Part shown: piece by piece, positions 55,001-62,506 of the stretch | How the letters are laid out: each line of letters begins with the position of its first letter | Numbering within the stretch: position 1 is the first letter of the stretch | Origin: Brenneria corticis | GTDB lineage: Bacteria > Pseudomonadota > Gammaproteobacteria > Enterobacterales > Enterobacteriaceae | Direction of reading: 5' to 3' | Length of the DNA stretch: 64,000 nt | NCBI RefSeq assembly: GCF_003115855.1 | Contig: NZ_KZ819076.1 | Coordinates: forward strand, 124,001 to 188,000 | Translations under genes and position numbers: made by a program | The notes under the pieces: model-generated | The model's input: only the letters and a program-made list of their open reading frames with translations | Told to the model about the DNA's origin: nothing | The model's database searches: none

Positions 55001-55128
55001 CTCTCAAATCCCTTCGCCGGTATTAACCGGATCAGGTTCGACGGGTATTTTCTCAGCGAAAAACGCATTAGAGACAGTTGATAAAACCTGATATCAGGGA
55101 CAAAGCCGTTTTCGCACCCCGTTGAGAA
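55001..55128 (-). promoter_or_regulatory. TPP riboswitch (THI element) with enlarged P3 arm
   Basis: Read on the minus strand from 55128, the P1 strand TTCTCAA and GGGGTGC lead to CGCTGAGAAAATACCCG, then TCGAACCTGATCCGG, then the CCGGCGAAGGGA segment and the closing TTTGAGAG at about 55001. These are the conserved CUGAGA and ACCUGAUC blocks of the thiamine pyrophosphate aptamer. The segment between GGGGTGCG and CGCTGAGA (P3) is about 54 bases, much longer than in E. coli thiB. It has complementary ends GCGAAAACG/GCGTTTTTCGC and an inner palindrome CCTGATATCAGG. The switch is expected to shut off thiBPQ translation or transcription when TPP is abundant. Confidence 0.93.
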
Positions 55129-55172
55129 CGGCCTATTGTAAAGGCTTGGAGAGGGCAGGGAAAGCCGAGTCG

Positions 55173-56831
55173 TCAGTTTTCCGGCGGGGCGAACCAGGCG
55201 GATTTGAAATCGAACCACCCCAGGGTATTCATGCGGATGCCGCGCATACTGCGCTGTCCCTGCAGTTGCAGCCAGTTGTGAAACAGCGGATGCAACTGGC
55301 CGCTACGCACCAGTTTTTCGCTCCATTCCGCCATCGGCAGCGCTTTGCTGCGCCACAGGCCGGCGTCCTGATGCAGATCTTCCTCCAGACAATGCTGCAT
55401 CAGCGGCTGTTCGTAAAGCATGGCAAACAGCGAGAACTCCAGGGGCAGATAGCAGTTGACGCTGCACAGCCAGATATCGCTCCGCGCTTCCCCCTGGTGC
55501 CAATCCTCGTAGGTCACCGTTTGGATGGTCAGGTTAACGCCGTGTGCTTTCAGCACTTTCTTTATTATTTCACCGATCATCTGATATTCGGGATGGTCAT
55601 GATAGAAGGTCAAAGTGAGCTGTTTCAGTTCCGCCGGTTTTTCCTGCGCGTCGTCACGCTGCCGGTAATGCCAGCGGGGCAGCAGGCTATAGGCCGGCGA
55701 CCAGTCGCGCTGATGCGCGCTATCCGCGTGGCTGAGCAGGGCTATCGGGTTGCATATCCGGCACAGCCAGCGGCGCACCTGCGGCTGGCCGGCGAGGGGC
55801 GAACGCTTATCGAACAGCAGGAAGTAGCACCCCTCTTCCATACGGCTTTCCAGCTCATCGTGGGATGAATCATCCGATTCCAGGTGCAGGGAGCAGGGAT
55901 ACACCTCGGTGGCGTCGGGCAACACCCAGATATTGACCTCGTCAATCAGCGCCCGATAGCCGAAGTAGTCATCAAACGCTTTTATTTTCAACTGATTATT
56001 ATTGTTGCGCGTTACCGCGTAGGGGCCGGTCCCGATAGGCTGGCGGGCGAAATCAGGCAGGGTGCGCCACTCCTCCGGCAGGATCATGGCCGGCACGCTG
56101 CCCAGCAGCCAGGGCAGCCAGTGGTCGGGGCTGCTCAGCCGGACGTCGATCACGAACGGCATCGGAGAGGTCACGCTATCGATATGGGAGAACAAGGGAA
56201 GCGTATTGAGCCGGGTGAGCGAGGCGATCACGTCTTGCATGGCGAGCTCCCGCCCGTGGTGAAAACGAATCGACGGGCGCAGATAAAACCGCCAGTGCAG
56301 CGGGGATAACATTTGCCAGTGGTGCGCCAGATCGGGTTTAAGTTCCCCGTTTTCCTCATTTATATTGGTCAGACCGCTGAAAATCTGCCGGGCGATATGC
56401 ATTTCCGAGCGCCGCAGGGCGGAACCCGGCAGCAGATTGCGCAGCGGGCGATAGTAAAGAATGCGCAGAATATGTTTGCCCTGGCGGAAACTGCGGCCCA
56501 GATGCGCCAGCAGCATTTGCCGCACGGTGTCTTTATCCCCCACCAGCTGCACCAGCTGATCGATGCGGTCCTGCTCCAGAAGGTCCTCGGCCCGCTGCTG
56601 TTGCAGCGCCAGCCCGGTGTAGATAAAGGTCAGCTGCGAGCGCTTGCCCCGTCCCGCTTCCGCCTGCCAGGTAATCCAGCCCTGTTGCTGCATGGCGCCC
56701 AGCAGCGAGCGGATATGACGGCGTGAACAGCTCAGAACGCTCGCCAGCTCTTGCAGCGTGGTGGCGGTGGTTTGCCCCTGAAAGCGTTGCCACAGGCGCA
56801 CGAACTGTTGTTGCAGACGGGATGAAGTCAT
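55173..56831 (-). CDS. sgrR: Sugar-phosphate stress regulator SgrR
   Basis: SgrR activates transcription of the small RNA SgrS when phosphosugars accumulate. The 552-residue product has an N-terminal winged-helix domain (TTLQELASVLSCSRRHIRSLLGAM near 25-48, shown in part). A C-terminal domain related to solute-binding proteins of the SBP_bac_5 type follows, with GTGPYAVTRNN, and is thought to sense a small molecule. Its ATG follows AGGAG and faces sgrS divergently, the arrangement needed for autoregulation. Downstream lies thiB, as in E. coli. Confidence 0.96.
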   Translation of the reverse strand: MTSSRLQQQFVRLWQRFQGQTTATTLQELASVLSCSRRHIRSLLGAMQQQGWITWQAEAGRGKRSQLTFIYTGLALQQQRAEDLLEQDRIDQLVQLVGDKDTVRQMLLAHLGRSFRQGKHILRILYYRPLRNLLPGSALRRSEMHIARQIFSGLTNINEENGELKPDLAHHWQMLSPLHWRFYLRPSIRFHHGRELAMQDVIASLTRLNTLPLFSHIDSVTSPMPFVIDVRLSSPDHWLPWLLGSVPAMILPEEWRTLPDFARQPIGTGPYAVTRNNNNQLKIKAFDDYFGYRALIDEVNIWVLPDATEVYPCSLHLESDDSSHDELESRMEEGCYFLLFDKRSPLAGQPQVRRWLCRICNPIALLSHADSAHQRDWSPAYSLLPRWHYRQRDDAQEKPAELKQLTLTFYHDHPEYQMIGEIIKKVLKAHGVNLTIQTVTYEDWHQGEARSDIWLCSVNCYLPLEFSLFAMLYEQPLMQHCLEEDLHQDAGLWRSKALPMAEWSEKLVRSGQLHPLFHNWLQLQGQRSMRGIRMNTLGWFDFKSAWFAPPEN

Positions 56832-56921
56832 AAAAGGGGAACTCCTGGCCTTAAAGTCATCAATTTATCTTTCCCTATATTACGTTGATACTTTCCCATA
56901 ATGAAAGCGCGGAGGTGGCTT

Positions 56922-57086
56922 ATGACAATCCCGATGTTGTACCGGTTCTATCAGACCTATCTCTCAACGTGCCGGGCGAAATGGCTGTGCTGGCTCTCGG
57001 CCCAACAGCGGATGGCGTTATTGCAGCAGGCGACGCAGTGGCAAATAGCGGAAATGTCGGAGGAAGAATATCGCCACTGGATATAG
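56922..57086 (+). CDS. sgrT: SgrT, inhibitor of glucose uptake, encoded within SgrS
   Basis: SgrT is the small protein encoded by SgrS that blocks the PtsG glucose transporter. The 54-residue product MTIPMLYRFYQTYLSTCRA... contains RFYQTYLSTCRAKWLCWLSA, then QQRMALLQQATQW. Aligned with the 43-residue E. coli SgrT it keeps FYQ-Y, AK-CWL-WLS, QR, ML/LL and QW. The ATG at 56922 has a strong GGAGG six bases upstream; an in-frame ATG at 56901 is less well placed. About ten C-terminal residues (EMSEEEYRHWI) go beyond the E. coli protein. Confidence 0.85.
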   Translation: MTIPMLYRFYQTYLSTCRAKWLCWLSAQQRMALLQQATQWQIAEMSEEEYRHWI

Positions 57087-57134
57087 TCGCAGAGAACGAG
57101 AAAAGAATAATTCTGAGTAATGGTGCACTTCACC

Positions 57135-57164
57135 AGCCAGCGAAACCTTCCGCTGGCTTTTTTT
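57135..57164 (+). terminator. SgrS terminator
   Basis: AGCCAGCG (57135-57142), an eight-base loop, CGCTGGCT (57151-57158) and a T-run to 57164. The poly-U tail is the Hfq-binding end in this RNA family. Confidence 0.92.
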
Positions 57165-57196
57165 ATGGCGCGCCGTAACTGGCGCGCCATAAAAAA
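57159..57196. repeat. 16-base inverted repeat with two GGCGCGCC halves
   Basis: TTTTTTATGGCGCGCC (57159-57174) and its exact reverse complement (57181-57196) surround GTAACT. The left arm reuses the T-run of the SgrS terminator and the right arm supplies the T-run of the leu terminator on the other strand. Confidence 0.85.
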
Positions 57197-57219
57197 GAGG
57201 TTCCCGACGGGGGAACCTC
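57190..57219 (-). terminator. leuABCD terminator
   Basis: On the minus strand GAGGTTCCC (57219-57211), a five-base loop, GGGAACCTC (57205-57197), then TTTTTTAT: a classic rho-independent terminator 64 bases after the leuD stop. Confidence 0.9.
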
Positions 57220-57282
57220 CTGATGATTATCGATCGTGCGTTATTACCGGCGAACTCGCGCCACCGGTAAGTGCGGACGGTA

Positions 57283-57885
57283 TCAATGCAGGAACGATGG
57301 CTGCTTCCGCTCATAATCGGCGATGGCCGCGTCGTGCTGCAATGTCAGCCCGATGCTGTCCAGCCCGTTAAGCATGCAGTGGCGGCGGAAGCCGTCGATT
57401 TCGAACGGGTAGCTGTTGCCGCCGGCCACTACGGTCTGGTTTTCCAGATCGACGGTAAAGGTAATGCCTTCCTCGCCGTCGACCAGTTTGAACAGCGTAT
57501 CCACATCCGCTTCGCTCAGCGTCACCGGCAGCAGCTGGTTGTTGAAGGCGTTGCCGTAGAAAATATCGGCGAAGCTCGGGGCGATCACCACCTTGAAGCC
57601 GTAGTCGGTCAGCGCCCAGGGCGCATGTTCGCGCGACGAGCCGCAGCCGAAGTTTTCACGGGCCAGCAGGATGCTGGCGCCTTTATAGCGCGGTTTATTC
57701 AGCACAAAATCAGGATTGGGCTGCTGGCCGGACTCGTCCAGAAAGCGCCAGTCGTTGAACAGGTGCTGACCGAAACCGGTGCGCGTCACCTTTTGCAGAA
57801 ACTGCTTGGGAATAATCGCATCGGTATCAACGTTAGCGGCATCCAGAGGAACCACCAGACCGGTATGTTGGGTAAATTTAGTCAT
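57283..57885 (-). CDS. leuD: 3-isopropylmalate dehydratase small subunit
   Basis: LeuD is the swivel-domain subunit that completes isopropylmalate isomerase with LeuC. The 200-residue product shows DTDAIIPKQFLQKV near 20-33, LLARENFGCGSSREHAPWAL near 71-90 (the GSSREHA motif) and IAPSFADIFYGNAFNNQLLPV. It is the last gene of leuABCD, 13 bases after leuC, and is followed by the operon terminator. Confidence 0.98.
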   Translation of the reverse strand: MTKFTQHTGLVVPLDAANVDTDAIIPKQFLQKVTRTGFGQHLFNDWRFLDESGQQPNPDFVLNKPRYKGASILLARENFGCGSSREHAPWALTDYGFKVVIAPSFADIFYGNAFNNQLLPVTLSEADVDTLFKLVDGEEGITFTVDLENQTVVAGGNSYPFEIDGFRRHCMLNGLDSIGLTLQHDAAIADYERKQPSFLH

Positions 57886-57898
57886 GTCGGCGTCTCTC

Positions 57899-59299
57899 TT
57901 AGTTCAACTCGCGGATATCGGCGAAGCGGCCGGTGACGGCGGCAGCGGCGGCCATCGCCGGGCTGACCAGGTGCGTGCGCCCGGCGCGTCCCTGACGGCC
58001 TTCGAAGTTACGGTTGCTGGTGGAGGCGCAGCGCTCGCCGGGGTTCAGGCGGTCGTTGTTCATTGCCAGACACATGGAGCAACCGGGCAGGCGCCACTCG
58101 AAGCCGGCTTCGATAAATACTTTATCCAGCCCTTCCAGTTCGGCCATGGCTTTCACCGGGCCGGAGCCGGGCACCACGATAGCCTGCACGCCGTTGGCGA
58201 CTTTACGGCCTTTGGCGACTTCCGCCGCCGCGCGCAGGTCTTCAATACGCGAGTTGGTGCAGGAACCGATAAACACTTTGTCGATCGCCACCTCGGTCAG
58301 TTTGATGCCGGGCTGCAAATCCATATAGGCCAGCGCCTTGGCCGCCGACGCGCGTTCCACCGGATCGCTGAAGGATTCCGGCGACGGAATCACCTGATTG
58401 ACGGCAATCACCTGGCCGGGGTTGGTGCCCCAGGTTACCTGCGGGGCGATGTCGGCGGCATCCAGCGTGACGATGGTGTCGAAGCCGGCGTCGTCGTCGG
58501 ACTTCAGCGTACTCCAGTAAGCGACGGCGGCGTCCCAGTCGGCGCCTTTCGGCGCGAACTGACGCCCTTTCAGATAGGCGAACGTGGTTTCGTCCGGCGC
58601 CACCAGGCCGGCCTTGGCGCCCATTTCAATCGCCATGTTGCACAGCGTCATACGGCCTTCCATGCTCAGCGCCCGGATGGCCTTGCCGCAGAACTCCACC
58701 ACGTGGCCGGTGCCGCCGGCGCTGCCGGTTTTCCCGATAATCGCCAGCACGATATCTTTGGCGGTGATGCCGGGCGCGGCATCGCCGGTGACTTCGATCT
58801 TCATGGTTTTGGCGCGGCCCTGCTTCAGGGTTTGCGTTGCCATCACATGTTCGACTTCAGACGTGCCGATGCCAAACGCCAGCGAGCCGAACGCGCCGTG
58901 CGTCGCGGTATGGGAGTCGCCGCAGACGATGGTCATGCCCGGCAGCGTCATCCCCTGTTCCGGACCGATAACGTGCACGATCCCCTGGTACGGGTGGTTC
59001 AGGTCATACAGCTGCACGCCGAATTCGGCGCAGTTCTTGATCAGCTCCTGCATCTGGATACGCGCCATTTCGCCGCTGGCGTTGATATCTTTCGTCTGGG
59101 TGGAGACGTTGTGATCCATGGTGGCGAAGGTTTTGCCCGGCTGACGAAGCTTGCGTCCTTTGGCGCGCAGACCGTCGAAAGCCTGCGGCGAGGTCACTTC
59201 GTGCACCAGATGGCGATCGATATACAGCAGGGGCGTTTCATTTGGCGCTTCGCGCACCACGTGCGCATCGAATAATTTCTGATATAACGTCTTGCTCAT
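57899..59299 (-). CDS. leuC: 3-isopropylmalate dehydratase large subunit
   Basis: LeuC carries the [4Fe-4S] cluster and isomerises 2- to 3-isopropylmalate. The 466 residues equal the E. coli length. The cluster cysteines are in IGSCTNSRIEDLR near 347 and in PGCSMCLAMNNDRL near 407-410. DSHTATHGAFGSLAFGIGTSE near 128 (shown in part) and the substrate arginines are also conserved. It starts two bases after leuB ends. Confidence 0.98.
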   Translation of the reverse strand: MSKTLYQKLFDAHVVREAPNETPLLYIDRHLVHEVTSPQAFDGLRAKGRKLRQPGKTFATMDHNVSTQTKDINASGEMARIQMQELIKNCAEFGVQLYDLNHPYQGIVHVIGPEQGMTLPGMTIVCGDSHTATHGAFGSLAFGIGTSEVEHVMATQTLKQGRAKTMKIEVTGDAAPGITAKDIVLAIIGKTGSAGGTGHVVEFCGKAIRALSMEGRMTLCNMAIEMGAKAGLVAPDETTFAYLKGRQFAPKGADWDAAVAYWSTLKSDDDAGFDTIVTLDAADIAPQVTWGTNPGQVIAVNQVIPSPESFSDPVERASAAKALAYMDLQPGIKLTEVAIDKVFIGSCTNSRIEDLRAAAEVAKGRKVANGVQAIVVPGSGPVKAMAELEGLDKVFIEAGFEWRLPGCSMCLAMNNDRLNPGERCASTSNRNFEGRQGRAGRTHLVSPAMAAAAAVTGRFADIRELN

Positions 59300-59301
59300 G
59301 G

Positions 59302-60393
59302 TTATGCCCCTTGCGCCACAAACCGGGCAATGGCATCGCCCATCTCATTGGTGCCGACGGCCTGGCCGTCGCTTGCCAGATCGGAGGTGCGATAGCCTTC
59401 AGCCAAGGCGGTATTCACGGCTTTTTCAATCGCGCCGGCCGCGTCGTCGGCGCCCAGGCTGTAACGCAGCAGCAGCGCCAGCGATAAAATCTGCGCCACC
59501 GGGTTGGCGATGTTTTTACCGGCGATATCCGGCGCGGAGCCGCCGGCGGGTTCGTACAGGCCGAAACCCTGTTCGTTCAGGCTGGCGGACGGCAGCATGC
59601 CCATCGAACCGGTGATCATCGCGCACTCGTCGGACAGAATGTCGCCGAACAGGTTGGAGCACAGCAGCACGTCGAACTGGGAGGGATCTTTAATCAGCTG
59701 CATCGTGGCGTTGTCGATATACAGATGAGACAGCTTCACATCCGGATATTCCTTGGCGATTTCAGTGACGATTTCACGCCACAGGATGGAGCTTTGCAGC
59801 ACGTTGGCCTTATCGATGGAGGTCACCACGCCGCGCCGTTTGCGGGCGGACTGAAAGGCGATGTGGGCGATGCGCTCAATCTCGAAGCGGTGATACACCT
59901 CGGTATCGAAGGCGCGCTCGTACTGGCCGCTGCCTTCGCGGCCTTTCGGCTGGCCGAAATAGATGCCGCCGGTCAGTTCACGCACGCACAGGATATCGAA
60001 GCCTTTGGCGGCGATGTCGCTGCGCAGCGGGCAGAAAGCTTCCAGCCCCTGATACAGACGCGCCGGGCGCAGGTTGCTGAACAGGCGGAAATGCTTGCGC
60101 AACGGCAGCAGTGCGCCGCGCTCGGGCTGTTCGGCCGGCGGCAGATGTTCCCATTTCGGCCCGCCGACCGAACCGAACAGGATCGCGTCGGCCTGCTCGC
60201 ATCCGGCTATGGTCGCCTGCGGCAGCGGCGTACCCTGACGGTCGATGGCGATGCCGCCCACGTCGTATTCACTGGTGGTGATCCCTATGCCGAAGCGCTG
60301 ACGCACCGCGTCCAATACTTTGTGTGCCTGCGCCATTACTTCCGGCCCGATGCCGTCTCCGGGTAAGACGGCGATATGGTAACTCTTTGTCAT
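59302..60393 (-). CDS. leuB: 3-isopropylmalate dehydrogenase
   Basis: LeuB oxidises and decarboxylates 3-isopropylmalate with NAD+. The 363 residues match E. coli: HIAVLPGDGIGPEVMAQ at the N-terminus, LFSNLRPARLYQGLE, VRELTGGIYFGQPKGREG near 136-153, the catalytic Lys in SIDKANVLQSS, and NLFGDILSDECAMITGSMGM. It starts at the ATG overlapping the leuA stop by one base (TGATG), so leuA and leuB are coupled. A preceding in-frame GTG is not needed. Confidence 0.98.
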   Translation of the reverse strand: MTKSYHIAVLPGDGIGPEVMAQAHKVLDAVRQRFGIGITTSEYDVGGIAIDRQGTPLPQATIAGCEQADAILFGSVGGPKWEHLPPAEQPERGALLPLRKHFRLFSNLRPARLYQGLEAFCPLRSDIAAKGFDILCVRELTGGIYFGQPKGREGSGQYERAFDTEVYHRFEIERIAHIAFQSARKRRGVVTSIDKANVLQSSILWREIVTEIAKEYPDVKLSHLYIDNATMQLIKDPSQFDVLLCSNLFGDILSDECAMITGSMGMLPSASLNEQGFGLYEPAGGSAPDIAGKNIANPVAQILSLALLLRYSLGADDAAGAIEKAVNTALAEGYRTSDLASDGQAVGTNEMGDAIARFVAQGA

Positions 60394-61973
60394 CACACTG
60401 TTTCCTGACTATTTTGTTGTTTGCTGTTGTGCTGTTGCAGACGCTGAATTTCTTTTTCTACCTGCTGAGCGCGTTTAATGTTGTTCAGAACATTCACCAT
60501 TGCCTGCGCGGAGGATTCGACGATATCCGTCGCCAGACCGACGCCGTGGAAACGGCGTCCCTGATAATCCGCCACGATATCAACCTGACCCAGCGCATCG
60601 CGCCCTTGCCCTTTGGCGGTCAGCTGATATTTAACCAGTGAAATCTGGTAGCCGGTAATACGGTTAATCGCCTGATAGACGGCGTCGACCGGGCCGTTGC
60701 CGGTGGCGGCCTCGGACTGGGTTTCATCGCCGCAGATCAGTTTGACCGAGGCGGTCGCCATCACGCTGGAGCCTGATTGTACGCTGAAATAGTCCAGACG
60801 ATAAAATTCGGCCTCTTCTTGTTTGTTATTGATAAAGGCCAGCGCTTCCAGATCGTAATCGAATACCTGACCTTTTTTGTCCGCCAGTTTCAGGAACTCG
60901 GCGTACAAATTATCCAGATTATAGTCGCTGTCCTGATAGCCCATCTCTTCCATGCGGTGCTTGACCGCCGCACGGCCGGACCGGGAAGTCAGATTCAACT
61001 GGACCTCTTTCAGGCCGATGGATTCCGGCGTCATGATTTCATAATTTTCGCGATTTTTCAGCACGCCGTCCTGGTGAATGCCGGAGGAGTGGGCGAAAGC
61101 GTTGGCGCCCACCACGGCTTTATTGGCCGGGATCGGCATATTGCAAATCTGGCTGACCAGTTGGCTGGTGCGGTAGATTTCCTGATGATTGATGGCGGTC
61201 TGGACGTTGAGAATGTCATGACGGGTTTTGATCGCCATGATCACTTCTTCCAGCGCGCAGTTGCCGGCGCGTTCGCCGATGCCGTTCAGCGTGCCTTCAA
61301 CCTGGCGCGCGCCGGCGTTGACCGCCGCCATGGCGTTGCCCACCGCCAGACCGAGATCGTCATGGGTGTGAACGGAGATAATGGCTTGATCGATGTTGGG
61401 AACGCGCTGGTACAGGGAAGAGATGATATTGCTGAATTCGTGGGGCAGGGTATAACCGACGGTGTCCGGAATATTGATGGTGCGGGCGCCGGCGTTGATG
61501 GCGGCCTCCACCACGCGACACAGATCGTCGATTGGCGTGCGCCCGGCGTCTTCGCAGGAGAATTCCACGTCGTCGGTGTAGTTGCGCGCGCGTTTGATCA
61601 TGTAAATCGCCCGTTCGATAACCTCGTCCAGCGTACTGCGCAGTTTGGTGGCGATATGCATCGGCGAAGTGGCGATAAAGGTGTGGATGCGGAAGGCATC
61701 GGCCACGCGCAGCGCCTCGGCGGCGACGTCAATATCTTTTTCAACGCAGCGCGAGAGGGCGCAAACCCGGCTGTTTTTTATATGGCGGGCAATGGTCTGT
61801 ACGGATTCGAAATCGCCGGGCGAGGAAACCGGGAAGCCCACTTCCATTACGTCAATGCCCATTCTTTCCAGCGCCTGCGCGATTTGCAGTTTCTCTTTAA
61901 CGCTCAGACTGGCCTGCAGCGCCTGTTCACCGTCACGCAATGTGGTATCGAAAATAATGACTTGCTGGCTCAT
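60393..61973 (-). CDS. leuA: 2-isopropylmalate synthase
   Basis: LeuA condenses 2-ketoisovalerate with acetyl-CoA, the first committed step of leucine synthesis, and is inhibited by leucine. The 526-residue product has the HMGL-like TIM barrel with IFDTTLRDGEQALQASLS at the N-terminus. Metal histidines lie in SVHTHDDLGLAVGNA near 202, with the catalytic core NGIGERAGN and GIHQDGVLKN. A linker and the C-terminal leucine-binding LeuA domain (after about 395) follow, then a glutamine/asparagine-rich tail. It is the first structural gene after the leuL leader. Confidence 0.98.
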   Translation of the reverse strand: MSQQVIIFDTTLRDGEQALQASLSVKEKLQIAQALERMGIDVMEVGFPVSSPGDFESVQTIARHIKNSRVCALSRCVEKDIDVAAEALRVADAFRIHTFIATSPMHIATKLRSTLDEVIERAIYMIKRARNYTDDVEFSCEDAGRTPIDDLCRVVEAAINAGARTINIPDTVGYTLPHEFSNIISSLYQRVPNIDQAIISVHTHDDLGLAVGNAMAAVNAGARQVEGTLNGIGERAGNCALEEVIMAIKTRHDILNVQTAINHQEIYRTSQLVSQICNMPIPANKAVVGANAFAHSSGIHQDGVLKNRENYEIMTPESIGLKEVQLNLTSRSGRAAVKHRMEEMGYQDSDYNLDNLYAEFLKLADKKGQVFDYDLEALAFINNKQEEAEFYRLDYFSVQSGSSVMATASVKLICGDETQSEAATGNGPVDAVYQAINRITGYQISLVKYQLTAKGQGRDALGQVDIVADYQGRRFHGVGLATDIVESSAQAMVNVLNNIKRAQQVEKEIQRLQQHNSKQQNSQETV

Positions 61974-62015
61974 CGATTGGTTTCCTTATCGTATTTACTT
62001 GGCGCCCGGCGAGTT

Positions 62016-62049
62016 AAAAAAAAACCCGCGCATCGGCGCGGGTTTTTTA
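62016..62049 (-). terminator. leu attenuator terminator
   Basis: On the minus strand AAAACCCGCGC, loop CGAT, GCGCGGGTTTT and a run of nine T form a strong terminator between leuL and leuA. It ends the leader transcript when leucyl-tRNA is plentiful. Confidence 0.92.
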
Positions 62050-62070
62050 TTTGGTGGCGTGAAATCAGTT

Positions 62071-62148
62071 CTAAATTCCTCCCACCGGCATACCGCGCAA
62101 TGTAGATGCGTTTAGTAGTAGGCCTAGTAGGAAAGTGAAGTTGAACAT
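62071..62148 (-). CDS. leuL: leu operon leader peptide LeuL
   Basis: A 25-residue leader peptide, MFNFTFLLGLLLNASTLRG then MPVGGI. E. coli LeuL (28 residues) has the same LLLNA, RG and PVGGI positions. The control region reads CTA CTA GGC CTA CTA CTA, so five of its six leucines use the rare CUA codon and the last uses TTG. Ribosome stalling there when leucyl-tRNA is scarce prevents the downstream terminator from forming. The ribosome site (GACGAGAC) is weak. Confidence 0.9.
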   Translation of the reverse strand: MFNFTFLLGLLLNASTLRGMPVGGI

Positions 62149-62183
62149 GAAGTCTCGTCATCTGAAATTTGTAAAGTGCTCTA

Positions 62184-62212
62184 TTGGTACTTGATTAGCA
62201 GGGTTATGTCAA
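62184..62212 (-). promoter_or_regulatory. leuLABCD promoter
   Basis: On the minus strand a consensus -35 TTGACA (62212-62207) is followed after 17 bases by TACCAA (62189-62184), a weak -10. The E. coli leu promoter likewise combines TTGACA with a poor -10. Transcription would start about 30 bases before leuL. Confidence 0.7.
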
Positions 62213-62322
62213 CCTTTGATTTGGTGTGACCCGCGTCAAGTAAACCATCTGAGGCCCGCTGCCGGGGTTAGAAAGATCGTTGCGGTTTTATTCTTTAACG
62301 GTAGACTGCGTCCCAAATAATT

Positions 62323-62450
<128 letters not shown>

Positions 62451-62506
62451 AACACTGTACGCTGAAACTTTCAGGCTAACTTTCCTCTGTGGGTAGTCTC
62501 TTGCAA

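Larger units (their letters stand above)
56880..57164 (+). ncRNA. sgrS: SgrS small RNA (5' end approximate)
   Basis: SgrS is the Hfq-dependent RNA that base-pairs with ptsG and other sugar-transport mRNAs during glucose-phosphate stress. The 3' module is conserved in layout: a seed-like segment CTGAGTAATGGTG at 57113-57125, a small hairpin GGTG-CACTT-CACC, then a terminator AGCCAGCG/CGCTGGCT with seven T (57135-57164). E. coli SgrS has CTGAGTATTGGTG followed by the same hairpin and terminator arrangement. The divergent sgrR gene and the encoded SgrT peptide confirm identity. The 5' end is a guess: a TATATT-like -10 lies near 56875. Confidence 0.88.

Noticed and set aside
57779..59275. 498-codon plus-strand open frame across leuC
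   Set aside because: Shadow of leuC. The real gene on the minus strand has all cluster cysteines.
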